Program-made: the position numbers and the translations under genes
Assembly (NCBI GenBank): GCA_028749105.1
Contig: JAQUQF010000040.1
Coordinates: 1-10,115, forward strand
Direction of reading: 5' to 3'
DNA: 10,115 nucleotides
DNA from: Acidobacteriota bacterium
GTDB taxonomy: Bacteria > Acidobacteriota > Aminicenantia > UBA2199
The notes under the pieces: generated by a model
Databases searched by the model: none
What the model was told of the DNA's origin: nothing
The model's input: the letters and a program-made list of their open reading frames with translations, nothing else
Shown here: positions 1-7,112 of the stretch, piece by piece
How the letters are laid out: each line of letters begins with the position of its first letter
Numbering within the stretch: position 1 is the stretch's first letter

Positions 1-543
1 CGGGTTCTTGCCGGCGATGTCGGGGGAAATGGCGGTGCCCAGGGCCGAGCCCAGGCGGCCGATGCCCATGTTGATGGCCATGGCCAGGGCGAGCTCGTAG
101 CCCTTGAACCACTTGACGACCGTGCGCGTGACCAGGACGCAGGTCGTCTCCAGGCCGACGCCGAAGAGGACGCGACCGACGATCATGGCCGTCAGCTTGG
201 AGCCGGGCGTGGAAGCGATGATGCCGTTGGCGCCCAGGGCCATGATCACGGTGCCGAGGATGGTCACGCCGCCGAAGATGAAGGCGGTCAGGCGGATGCC
301 CCACTTGTCCAGGATGATGCCGCCGATGATGATCATGCCGAAGACGTTGGCGAACGTGGTCATGCCGATGATGGTGCCGAACTGGCTGGAGGTGATCCCC
401 ATTTGGCTCTCCATCAGCGGCTTGAGGCCGGAGAGGAAATCCTGGAACCAATAGGTGGCGAACATCAGCACGCTCACCATGACCAGCATCAACCAGCGCG
501 TCGGCGCCGAGTCGCGCAAGGTCCTCTTGATCGCATCTGTCAT
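1..543 (-). CDS. MFS transporter, N-terminal part (gene continues past left edge)
   Basis: Open reading frame without a stop, running off the window; 181 codons are visible. Hydropathy read by eye gives five membrane segments (about residues 17-37, 55-78, 85-106, 117-141, 150-172). An MFS motif-A-like loop, GGIILDKWGIR (residues 74-84), lies between TM2 and TM3, as expected for the major facilitator superfamily. The segment VVKWFKGYELALAMAINMG (142-160) recalls the 'WFKGKEL.LA' loop of MFSD1-like and organic-anion/phosphate-type MFS carriers. Substrate cannot be assigned. Start: ATG at 543 is preceded by GGAGG (550-554) with 6-nt spacing; an in-frame ATG at 549 touches the GGAGG and is less likely. 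It is divergent from the DUF401 gene. The C-terminal half lies outside the window. Confidence 0.85.
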   Translation of the reverse strand, partial: MTDAIKRTLRDSAPTRWLMLVMVSVLMFATYWFQDFLSGLKPLMESQMGITSSQFGTIIGMTTFANVFGMIIIGGIILDKWGIRLTAFIFGGVTILGTVIMALGANGIIASTPGSKLTAMIVGRVLFGVGLETTCVLVTRTVVKWFKGYELALAMAINMGIGRLGSALGTAISPDIAGKNP

Positions 544-549
544 CGTCAT

Positions 550-694
550 CCTCCGATTGCGGGCCATGTTGATTTGCGGGCGGTGGAAACGTCTTCATAC
601 CATTAAATGCCAGCGGAAAGCAAGGGGGTTTGCGCCAGGGCGCGCTTTTGATTATAATCGGTGTTCCGCCCGGGATCGTACCGAGGTGCCGCCC
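550..694. promoter_or_regulatory. Divergent intergenic region between MFS transporter and DUF401 genes
   Basis: 145 bp separate the two start regions. For the DUF401 gene, a -10 box TATAAT (653-658) lies 17 bp from a poor -35 TTGCGC (630-635), predicting a start near 665 and a leader of about 30 nt. The -10 is inside a perfect 10-bp palindrome GATTATAATC (650-659), so the opposite strand also carries TATAAT (651-656), though without a convincing -35. A weaker minus-strand candidate for the transporter is TTGCTT (618-623) with TATGAA (594-599), 18 bp apart. No known operator was recognised. Confidence 0.55.
629..658 (+). promoter_or_regulatory. Predicted promoter of DUF401 gene
   Basis: Consensus -10 TATAAT at 653-658. 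The -35 TTGCGC at 630-635 matches only the TTG of the consensus; the spacer is 17 bp. The predicted start is near 665. Confidence 0.55.
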
Positions 695-1927
695 ATGCTC
701 CTGACCGCCAAATTCCTGCTGCTGGTCGTCCTGCTCATCCTGCTGCTGCGCTGGAAGGTCGACCTCTCGCTGGCGGTCCTGCTCATCACCCTGCTCACCA
801 TTGCATTGTTCCGGGTCAACCTACTCAAGGCCGGAAGAAGCGCCTGGGAGGGGATTCGCGACCGCGAAACGCTGGAACTCTTCCTGATCATCGTCCTCGT
901 CCAGTTTGTCGGCGCCGTGCAGAAGAGCCGGCGCATGTACGACCGCTTGATCGATTCGCTGAACACCATGATCCGCGACAAGCGCCTGGTGGCCATAGTC
1001 TCGCCGGCGATCATCGGCTTCCTGCCCATGCCGGGCGGGGCGCTGCTTTCAGCGCCTCTGGTCCAGGTCTCCACCGACAGAATGAAGCTGAAGCCGGCAT
1101 TCAACGCCTTCCTCAACTTCTGGTTCCGCCACGACTGGGAGCTGATCTGGCCGCTTTACGCCGGGCTGCTCCTTTTCCAGAACATGTCGCGCATCCCCAT
1201 GCGCCACATCATCCTGTTCCAGCTGCCGTTTTCCCTCCTGCATATCGCCATGGGGCTGGTCGTCTCCTTCCTCTATTTTCGCCGCCATGGCATTCGCAGG
1301 GAGCATCCCGGGCCGAGCAATGGCTTTCACGCCACGGCCCGCGACTTTTTCGCCGGCACCTGGCCCATCCTGGCCGTGATCCTGCTTTATTTCGTGAAGG
1401 TGCCGCCGCTGCTGCCCCTGCCACTGCACTGGGCGCTGCTGCTGGTCGCCGCGGCATTGAGCATTTGGAAAAAAGTTGCTCCGCGCGAGATCGGGACCAT
1501 TGTTTTCGGCAGGACGACGATCCGCAGCCTGCTGGTCATCGCTGCGGTCATCGTTTTCCAGCGCGTGCTGCAGGTCTCCTCGGCGTTCGATACGCTCAAG
1601 ACCATGGATATCTCGCTCGGCCTGCTCGTAGCCTTCATTTTCCTGGTCTCGTTCACTGTGGCGTTCCTGACCGGTGTCAATACGGCTTACATCGCCATCG
1701 CCTTCCCGGTGTTGCTGCCCCTAATCCAGAACCTGCCCAATTACTTTTATCTTTCTCTTTACATTTACGTCGTCGGTTTCGCCGGCATCCTGGTCTCGCC
1801 CCTGCACCTCTGCCTGGTGCTGACCAACGAGTATTTTGGCGCCTCGCTGCTCGACGTTTACCGCTACATGGCCGTGCCCATATTCATCATGATCGCCCTG
1901 GCAACAGGGCTGGCGCTGGTGTTGTGA
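695..1927 (+). CDS. DUF401 family integral membrane protein (putative ion-transporter-like)
   Basis: 410 residues, very hydrophobic, about ten membrane segments, and the usual length for DUF401 (about 400-430 aa). The family's recognisable blocks are present: PMPGGALLSAP (111-121), NFWFRHDWELIWPLYAG (141-157), GVNTAYIAIAFPVL (327-340) and SPLHLCLVLTNEYF (368-381). Two re-entrant-looking Gly/Pro/Ser loops in the two halves resemble the inverted-repeat layout of ion-transporter-superfamily carriers (citrate/gluconate type); that is a family-level inference, and the substrate is unknown. Start: the frame is open far upstream, but ATG 695 has GAGGTG (683-688) 6 nt before it and lies about 30 nt after the predicted promoter. 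Upstream codons are antisense to the transporter and are not protein-like. It is convergent with the PseG-like gene. Confidence 0.85.
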   Translation: MLLTAKFLLLVVLLILLLRWKVDLSLAVLLITLLTIALFRVNLLKAGRSAWEGIRDRETLELFLIIVLVQFVGAVQKSRRMYDRLIDSLNTMIRDKRLVAIVSPAIIGFLPMPGGALLSAPLVQVSTDRMKLKPAFNAFLNFWFRHDWELIWPLYAGLLLFQNMSRIPMRHIILFQLPFSLLHIAMGLVVSFLYFRRHGIRREHPGPSNGFHATARDFFAGTWPILAVILLYFVKVPPLLPLPLHWALLLVAAALSIWKKVAPREIGTIVFGRTTIRSLLVIAAVIVFQRVLQVSSAFDTLKTMDISLGLLVAFIFLVSFTVAFLTGVNTAYIAIAFPVLLPLIQNLPNYFYLSLYIYVVGFAGILVSPLHLCLVLTNEYFGASLLDVYRYMAVPIFIMIALATGLALVL

Positions 1928-1941
1928 CGAACGGGTCAGGA

Positions 1942-1957
1942 GCGAATATTTATTCGC
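1942..1957. repeat. Short palindrome GCGAATA-TT-TATTCGC between convergent genes
   Basis: A perfect 7-bp inverted repeat with a 2-base centre, extended outward by AGG (1938-1940) facing CCT (1959-1961) across one mismatch. It lies in the 48-bp gap between the convergent DUF401 and PseG-like genes. No T-run follows on either strand, so it is not a canonical intrinsic terminator. It may act as a bidirectional transcript end or mRNA-stabilising hairpin, or be a degenerate dispersed palindrome of the GGGGCGAATA type that I recall from many bacterial genomes. Confidence 0.55.
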
Positions 1958-1975
1958 ACCTACGGATGCGAAATC

Positions 1976-2908
1976 TTATTCAATGATCCCTTTTTCTTTC
2001 AGCGCCTTAAAGAGCCTCTGTACGCCCAGGCCGTCAACTAGCGCCCTGCCGGCGGCGCCCATCTGCTCGCGACCGTCGAGGGTCAGGGGTGTGATGGCGT
2101 CACGAACAGTTTGCACCGAAAAGTCGGCCAGGGAGGGAATTCTCACGCCGATCCCCTTGCCGGCCAGAGAGTCGGCGAGCGCTTCCTGCTCCTTGTCAGA
2201 GGGCATGTAGAGCGCCGGGGTGCCGACGCAGGCGGCTTCCAGCGCTTCATCTCCGGGCGGGATCAAGGACAGGTCGGCCTCGAAGTAGGCGCGGGCGGGG
2301 CTTTCGCTCCTGCCGCAGAAATGGATGCCGGGGTAGATCTTCATCAAGTTGCGCTTGTCGGCCTTTTTCAGGTTCAGCCCTGGAGCGATCTTCATTTTAT
2401 AATGCAGGCGGTGCAGGGTTTCAATGACGCGGCGCAGGTCGCGGTAGGGGAGCGGGTCGCCCAGGTTGATGAAGATGTTTTTGATGTTTTTCCTGTATTT
2501 CCGCTTGGCTTTGTTGAAATGACGGAACTTGTGGTGCAGAAGCGCATTCTCCGCCTGGACGGCCGGAGAAACGACGACGTCGGCCGCCTGGAGCTGCGCC
2601 GCAGCCGAAACGATCTGGACGGTCTTGACGCCCGATTTTTTTGCCTTATCCAGCAGAATGCCGTCCTGGCCGGAAAAGGGATCGATGTCGAAGACGATGG
2701 CCCTGGCTTCGGTAATTTCGATCGTTCCCGGGTCTCTGACCAGCGAGAACAGGACGTTTTTTTCGGACAGGAACTTCATCGCTTTCTTGTCTTCCCGGCA
2801 GCAGACGAGCACCCGGTTGCGGCTCTTCAGAAGCGAAGCCAGCCAGGCGCAGCGGCGCAGGTGGCGCAGCCCGGTCTGCGGCGAAAGGTCGGCCCGGAAA
2901 ACGATCAT
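1976..2908 (-). CDS. PseG/SpsG-like GT-B-fold protein (nucleotide-sugar hydrolase or glycosyltransferase family)
   Basis: 310 residues. The N-terminus FRADLSPQTGLRHLRRCAWLA (from residue 4) closely follows the PseG signature 'RADAS..IG.GH..RCL.LA' and keeps the histidine (H16) that is catalytic in PseG (UDP-2,4-diacetamido-trideoxy-altrose hydrolase, pseudaminic acid pathway). The second signature glycine is Arg (R15). Further family-like blocks are FDIDPF (73-78), a C-domain opening strand IFINLG (145-150) and a donor-site-like region PPGDEALEAACVGTPAL (217-233), where the Gly-Gly motif is degenerate. No other pseudaminate genes are in view, so the exact reaction is unknown. It is the second gene of the rocD operon: its ATG follows the rocD TAA with no gap (TAAATG). 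Only a weak GGGA precedes it, suggesting translational coupling. Confidence 0.7.
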   Translation of the reverse strand: MIVFRADLSPQTGLRHLRRCAWLASLLKSRNRVLVCCREDKKAMKFLSEKNVLFSLVRDPGTIEITEARAIVFDIDPFSGQDGILLDKAKKSGVKTVQIVSAAAQLQAADVVVSPAVQAENALLHHKFRHFNKAKRKYRKNIKNIFINLGDPLPYRDLRRVIETLHRLHYKMKIAPGLNLKKADKRNLMKIYPGIHFCGRSESPARAYFEADLSLIPPGDEALEAACVGTPALYMPSDKEQEALADSLAGKGIGVRIPSLADFSVQTVRDAITPLTLDGREQMGAAGRALVDGLGVQRLFKALKEKGIIE

Positions 2909-4120
2909 TTATCCCAGGACTTCCCGTATCTTCTCCATGGCGAAGTCGATGTCGGCCCGGGTGATGACCAGCGGCGGAGCGAAACGGATGATCCAGTCGT
3001 GCGTCTCCTTGCAGAGCAGCCCCCTGGTCTTGAGGGCGGTCGTGTACTGCCGGGCCTTGCCCGCCGATTTCTTGAGAACAATGGCGATCAGCAGTCCCTT
3101 GCCGCGCACCAGCTTGATCTTGTCCGACCTTTTCTGCAGGAGGCGCAATTGGGCCATGAAATAGTCGCCGTTCTCGGCGGCGCGCTGGGCCAGTTTCTCG
3201 TCGATCAGCACGTCGATGGCGGCCATGGCCACGGCGCAGGCCAGGGGATTGCCGCCGAAGGTGGATCCGTGGGTCCCGGGCTTGAAAACGCCGAGCACGC
3301 TCTCGTTGGCGGCCACGGCCGAGACCGGGAAAACGCCGCCCCCCAGGGCCTTGCCCATGATGATGATGTCGGGATCGACATCCTCGTACTGGTAGGCGAA
3401 CAGCTTGCCGGTGCGGCAGAAGCCGGTCTGGATCTCGTCCACGGCCAGCAGGACGTTGTGTTTCTTGGCGATCTTTCCCAACCCGGCCAGGAAACCCTCC
3501 TTGGGGACCACGACACCGGCTTCGCCCTGGATGGGCTCGACCAGGATGCCGACCGTGTTCTTGTTGATGGCTTTTTCGACGGCCGGCAGATCGTCGTAGG
3601 GGACGATCTTGAAGCCCGGAGTATAGGGGCCGTAGTTGTCGTGGCCGTCGGGGTCGGTGGAAAAGGAAACGATGGTCGTGGTGCGGCCGTGGAAATTGTC
3701 GGCGAAGACGATGATCTCGGCTTTGTCGGCCTTGACCTTCTTGACCAGGTAGCCCCACTTGCGCATGGTCTTGATGGCTGTTTCCACCGCCTCGGCGCCG
3801 GTGTTCATCGGCAGGATCATCTCCTTGCCCGTGAGCTCGGCCAGCTTCCTGGCGAACAGGGGCCAGCGGTCGTTGAAGAAGGCGCGCGAGGTCAGAGTCA
3901 GGACATCGGCCTGGTCCTTCAGGGCCTTGATGACGGCCGGATGGCGGTGGCCCTGGTTGACGGCCGAATACGCGGACAGCATGTCGATGTAGCGCTTGCC
4001 TTCGGGGTCTTCCACCCAGATACCGTCGGCCTTGGAAATGACAACCTCCAGGGGATGGTAGTTATGGGCGCCGTACTTGTGTTCGATAGCCATCAATTCC
4101 TGGGAACTGTATTTTTGCAT
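2909..4120 (-). CDS. rocD: Ornithine aminotransferase (ornithine-oxo-acid transaminase)
   Basis: 403 residues, the normal length for this class III PLP aminotransferase. It converts L-ornithine plus 2-oxoglutarate to glutamate 5-semialdehyde and glutamate in the cytoplasm. The N-terminal YGAHNYHPL (16-24) and MLSAYSAVNQGHRHP (47-61) blocks are characteristic of ornithine aminotransferases rather than ArgD or GABA transaminases. PLP-site elements are NTGAEA (106-111), FHGRT (143-147), VDEIQTGFCRTG (227-238, with D228), the Schiff-base lysine K257 in MGKALGGG, and GSTFGGNPL (285-293). Start ATG 4120 has GAGGTGA about 6 nt upstream and sits about 23 nt after the predicted transcription start. 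It is first in a two-gene operon with the PseG-like gene. A proline or arginine role cannot be decided from neighbours, none of which belong to those pathways. Confidence 0.93.
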   Translation of the reverse strand: MQKYSSQELMAIEHKYGAHNYHPLEVVISKADGIWVEDPEGKRYIDMLSAYSAVNQGHRHPAVIKALKDQADVLTLTSRAFFNDRWPLFARKLAELTGKEMILPMNTGAEAVETAIKTMRKWGYLVKKVKADKAEIIVFADNFHGRTTTIVSFSTDPDGHDNYGPYTPGFKIVPYDDLPAVEKAINKNTVGILVEPIQGEAGVVVPKEGFLAGLGKIAKKHNVLLAVDEIQTGFCRTGKLFAYQYEDVDPDIIIMGKALGGGVFPVSAVAANESVLGVFKPGTHGSTFGGNPLACAVAMAAIDVLIDEKLAQRAAENGDYFMAQLRLLQKRSDKIKLVRGKGLLIAIVLKKSAGKARQYTTALKTRGLLCKETHDWIIRFAPPLVITRADIDFAMEKIREVLG

Positions 4121-4149
4121 GAAATCACCTCTTTTTTGATTTAAGCCAT

Positions 4150-4177
4150 ATTGTAGCAGTTTAAATTATTCCGTCAA
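4150..4177 (-). promoter_or_regulatory. Predicted promoter of rocD operon (extended -10)
   Basis: On the minus strand, -35 TTGACG (4172-4177), a 16-bp spacer and -10 TACAAT (4150-4155), directly preceded by TGC as in an extended -10. The predicted start near 4143 gives a leader of about 23 nt, too short for a riboswitch. It lies back to back with the promoter of the CBS-domain gene. Confidence 0.75.
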
Positions 4178-4201
4178 TAGTGGCAGTTTCATCGGCCCGA
4201 G

Positions 4202-4230
4202 TTGATTGTTTTTAACGATTTGGCTATACT
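4202..4230 (+). promoter_or_regulatory. Predicted promoter of CBS-domain gene
   Basis: -35 TTGATT (4202-4207), a 17-bp spacer and -10 TATACT (4225-4230). The predicted start near 4237 gives a leader of about 32 nt before the ATG at 4269. It also argues against the upstream ATG at 4206, which falls inside the promoter. Confidence 0.75.
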
Positions 4231-4268
4231 CATGGCCAGGCACAGGGAACTGCGGCCGAGGAGGGGAC

Positions 4269-4718
4269 ATGAAAGCCGAAAAGATACTGGAAAACAAGGG
4301 CAATGAGGTGTTCTCGATCCACGTTGACGCCATCGTCAGCGATGCCCTGCAGGTCATGAGCGGCAAAAACATCGGCTCCCTGATCGTCCTGGACGGAAAA
4401 CAGAACGTACAGGGGATCATTTCCGAGAGGGATATCATGCGCAATTGCTACCGCAGCCAGGCCAACGTCAAGGGGCTGGCGGTCAAGGACGTCATGACGC
4501 CGCGCGAGAAGCTGATTGTGGCCAGGGCCGAGGATGACGTCAACGACCTGATGGGGGCCATGACACAGAACCACATCCGTCACATCCCGGTAGTCGACGA
4601 TACGGACAAGGTCGTGGGCATGATCTCCATCGGCGACATCATCAAGGCCATGCTGAAGGACAAGGACTATCAGATCCGCCACTTGAAGGACTATATCGAG
4701 AGCAAATACCCGTTGTAA
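4269..4718 (+). CDS. Stand-alone CBS-pair domain protein
   Basis: 149 residues made almost entirely of two CBS motifs (about residues 12-62 and 75-130), forming one Bateman module. Each motif ends with the ligand-binding pattern seen in adenosine-nucleotide-binding CBS proteins: ISERD (51-55) and ISIGD (119-123), with Asp55 and Asp123 as likely ribose contacts. DVMTPREKLIVA (74-85) is the typical opening of the second motif. There is no attached enzyme, channel or DNA-binding domain, so it probably senses AMP, ATP, SAM or a similar ligand and acts on a partner not identifiable here. Start: ATG 4269 has a strong AGGAGGGG (4259-4266) and follows the predicted promoter; the in-frame ATG at 4206 is upstream of the predicted transcription start. 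It is monocistronic and convergent with the fatty-acid operon. Confidence 0.9.
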   Translation: MKAEKILENKGNEVFSIHVDAIVSDALQVMSGKNIGSLIVLDGKQNVQGIISERDIMRNCYRSQANVKGLAVKDVMTPREKLIVARAEDDVNDLMGAMTQNHIRHIPVVDDTDKVVGMISIGDIIKAMLKDKDYQIRHLKDYIESKYPL

Positions 4719-4733
4719 TATCTGAGAATTCCG

Positions 4734-4754
4734 TAACGCGTGACGCGTAACGCG
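4734..4754. repeat. Three tandem heptamers TAACGCG/TGACGCG/TAACGCG
   Basis: A 21-bp tract with exact 7-bp period (4734-4740, 4741-4747, 4748-4754). The middle copy differs by one base, and the tract contains two ACGCGT sites. It sits in the 109-bp gap between the convergent CBS-domain gene and fabF and overlaps no gene. Three copies make chance unlikely, but function is unknown; it may be a fragment of a dispersed intergenic repeat family. Confidence 0.6.
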
Positions 4755-4790
4755 GGAAGAAAGAACGATTTTCGAGTAATATATAGTAGG

Positions 4791-4822
4791 AGAAAAATGG
4801 GAGAGGCCGGGGGCCTCTCCCA
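4791..4822 (-). terminator. Intrinsic terminator of the fatty-acid operon
   Basis: A perfect 11-bp stem, TGGGAGAGGCC with GGCCTCTCCCA (4798-4808 and 4812-4822), around a 3-base loop. Read on the minus strand it is followed by TTTTT (4793-4797) and starts 5 bases after the fabF stop. On the plus strand the downstream sequence is not T-rich, so it should mainly stop minus-strand transcripts. Confidence 0.9.
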
Positions 4823-4827
4823 CTTGG

Positions 4828-6096
<1,269 letters not shown>

Positions 6097-6111
6097 AGTT
6101 AAAAAATCGGG

Positions 6112-6354
6112 TTACTGGGCTTTTTTCAGGACGTATTCGACGGCCGATCCCACGGTCGTCAGCTTTTCGGCCTCTTCTTCGGGAATCTTGAGCTCGAATT
6201 CGTCCTCCAGGGCCATGATCAGCTCGACCTGGTCCAGGGAATCGGCGCCCAGATCCTCAACGAACTTGGCTTCCTCGGTCACCTGGTCCTCGCCGACATT
6301 CAGCTTTTCGGCCACCACGGCTTTAACCTTGCTCAGGACTTCTTCTTTCTTCAT
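6112..6354 (-). CDS. acpP: Acyl carrier protein
   Basis: 80 residues, acidic, with the classic phosphopantetheine motif GADSLDQVELIMALEDEFE; Ser39 is the attachment site. It carries growing acyl chains between FabG, FabF and the other type II enzymes and supplies acyl groups to PlsX. The Shine-Dalgarno AAGGAGG lies 5-6 nt before the ATG, the best ribosome site in the operon, fitting the high amounts of this protein normally needed. The gap to the fabG stop is 17 nt, and 15 nt separate it from fabF. Confidence 0.97.
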   Translation of the reverse strand: MKKEEVLSKVKAVVAEKLNVGEDQVTEEAKFVEDLGADSLDQVELIMALEDEFELKIPEEEAEKLTTVGSAVEYVLKKAQ

Positions 6355-6371
6355 GTTTTCCTCCTTGGATT

Positions 6372-7112
6372 TTAAATCAACAGTCCGCCGGAAACGTTCA
6401 AAACGGTTCCAGTTATATATTGAGCGGCAGGCGATGCCAGAAAATAGACGGCTTCTGCTACATCTTCCGGGGTGCCCGCTCTTTTGAGTGCAATCTGCGC
6501 AACGTACGCTTCCTTGACATTTTCCGGGAGTTTTTCGGTCATCTCGGTCAGGATGAAGCCCGGGGCGACGGCATTGACCGTGATGTTGCGGCCGCCGAGC
6601 TCACGCGCCATGGACTTGGTCAGGGCGATGACGCCGGCCTTGGAGGCGGCATAATTGGCTTGACCGGCGGTCCCCAGAATGCCGCTGACCGAGGCCAGAT
6701 TAACAATGCGGCCGAAGCGCTTTTTCATCATCTCCTTGGCGGCGAAGTGCGAGCAGAGGAATGTCCCCTTGAGGTTGACGTCCAGGACCAGGTCCCAGTC
6801 TCCCTCGCCCATGCGGATGGAGAGGTTGTCGCGGGTGATGCCGGCATTATTGACCAGGATTTCGACCGAGCCGAAAGCAGCGACAGCCTGCTTGACCAGC
6901 GCCTCGGCGTCCTGGCTGCTGGAAACGTCGGTGCGGACGGCCATGGCGCGCACGCCCATGCCTTCGATCTCGCGGGCGGTCTTTTCGGCTTCCTCGCCCA
7001 TGATGTCGGAAATTACCAGGTTGGCTCCTTCCCTTGCCAAGCGTCGGGCAATGGCCTTGCCGATGCCGCGCCCCGCGCCGGTGACGATGGCGTTGAGGCC
7101 AGGTTCAGACAT
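6372..7112 (-). CDS. fabG: 3-oxoacyl-ACP reductase
   Basis: 246 residues, a classical short-chain dehydrogenase/reductase. The NADP-binding TGAGRGIG is at 11-18 and NNAG at 88-91. The catalytic set N113, S141, Y154 and K158 has the same Ser-Tyr-Lys spacing as E. coli FabG (138/151/155). It reduces 3-oxoacyl-ACP with NADPH in the elongation cycle. Although the SDR family is broad, the position between plsX and acpP supports FabG. Its ATG overlaps the end of plsX by 8 bases (ATGTCTGA), with AAGGAG about 8 nt upstream inside plsX, implying coupled translation. Confidence 0.94.
   Translation of the reverse strand: MSEPGLNAIVTGAGRGIGKAIARRLAREGANLVISDIMGEEAEKTAREIEGMGVRAMAVRTDVSSSQDAEALVKQAVAAFGSVEILVNNAGITRDNLSIRMGEGDWDLVLDVNLKGTFLCSHFAAKEMMKKRFGRIVNLASVSGILGTAGQANYAASKAGVIALTKSMARELGGRNITVNAVAPGFILTEMTEKLPENVKEAYVAQIALKRAGTPEDVAEAVYFLASPAAQYITGTVLNVSGGLLI

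Noticed and set aside
455..694. Upstream extension of the DUF401 reading frame
   Set aside because: It would cross the MFS coding start and the predicted promoter, and the residues are not protein-like. ATG 695 has a good ribosome site.
661..1986. A 441-codon open frame overlapping the DUF401 gene in another plus frame
   Set aside because: Its translation is rich in Pro, Ala, Arg and His, with no membrane segments or motifs, whereas the other frame shows clear DUF401 blocks.
2111..4144. A 677-codon open frame on the plus strand opposite rocD and the PseG-like gene
   Set aside because: Its length is striking, but it is an antisense shadow of two well-recognised genes. It has no ribosome site or known domain, and its composition (Asp/Val/Gly/Leu/Gln rich) is what GC-rich codons give when read in reverse.
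4121..4201. Possible riboswitch or attenuator upstream of rocD
   Set aside because: The predicted leader is only about 23 nt, and no stable fold or terminator was found in it.
4798..4822. The fabF terminator as a plus-strand terminator for the CBS gene too
   Set aside because: The plus-strand sequence after the stem (CTTGGTTAG) lacks a T-run. Some bidirectional action is possible but not supported.
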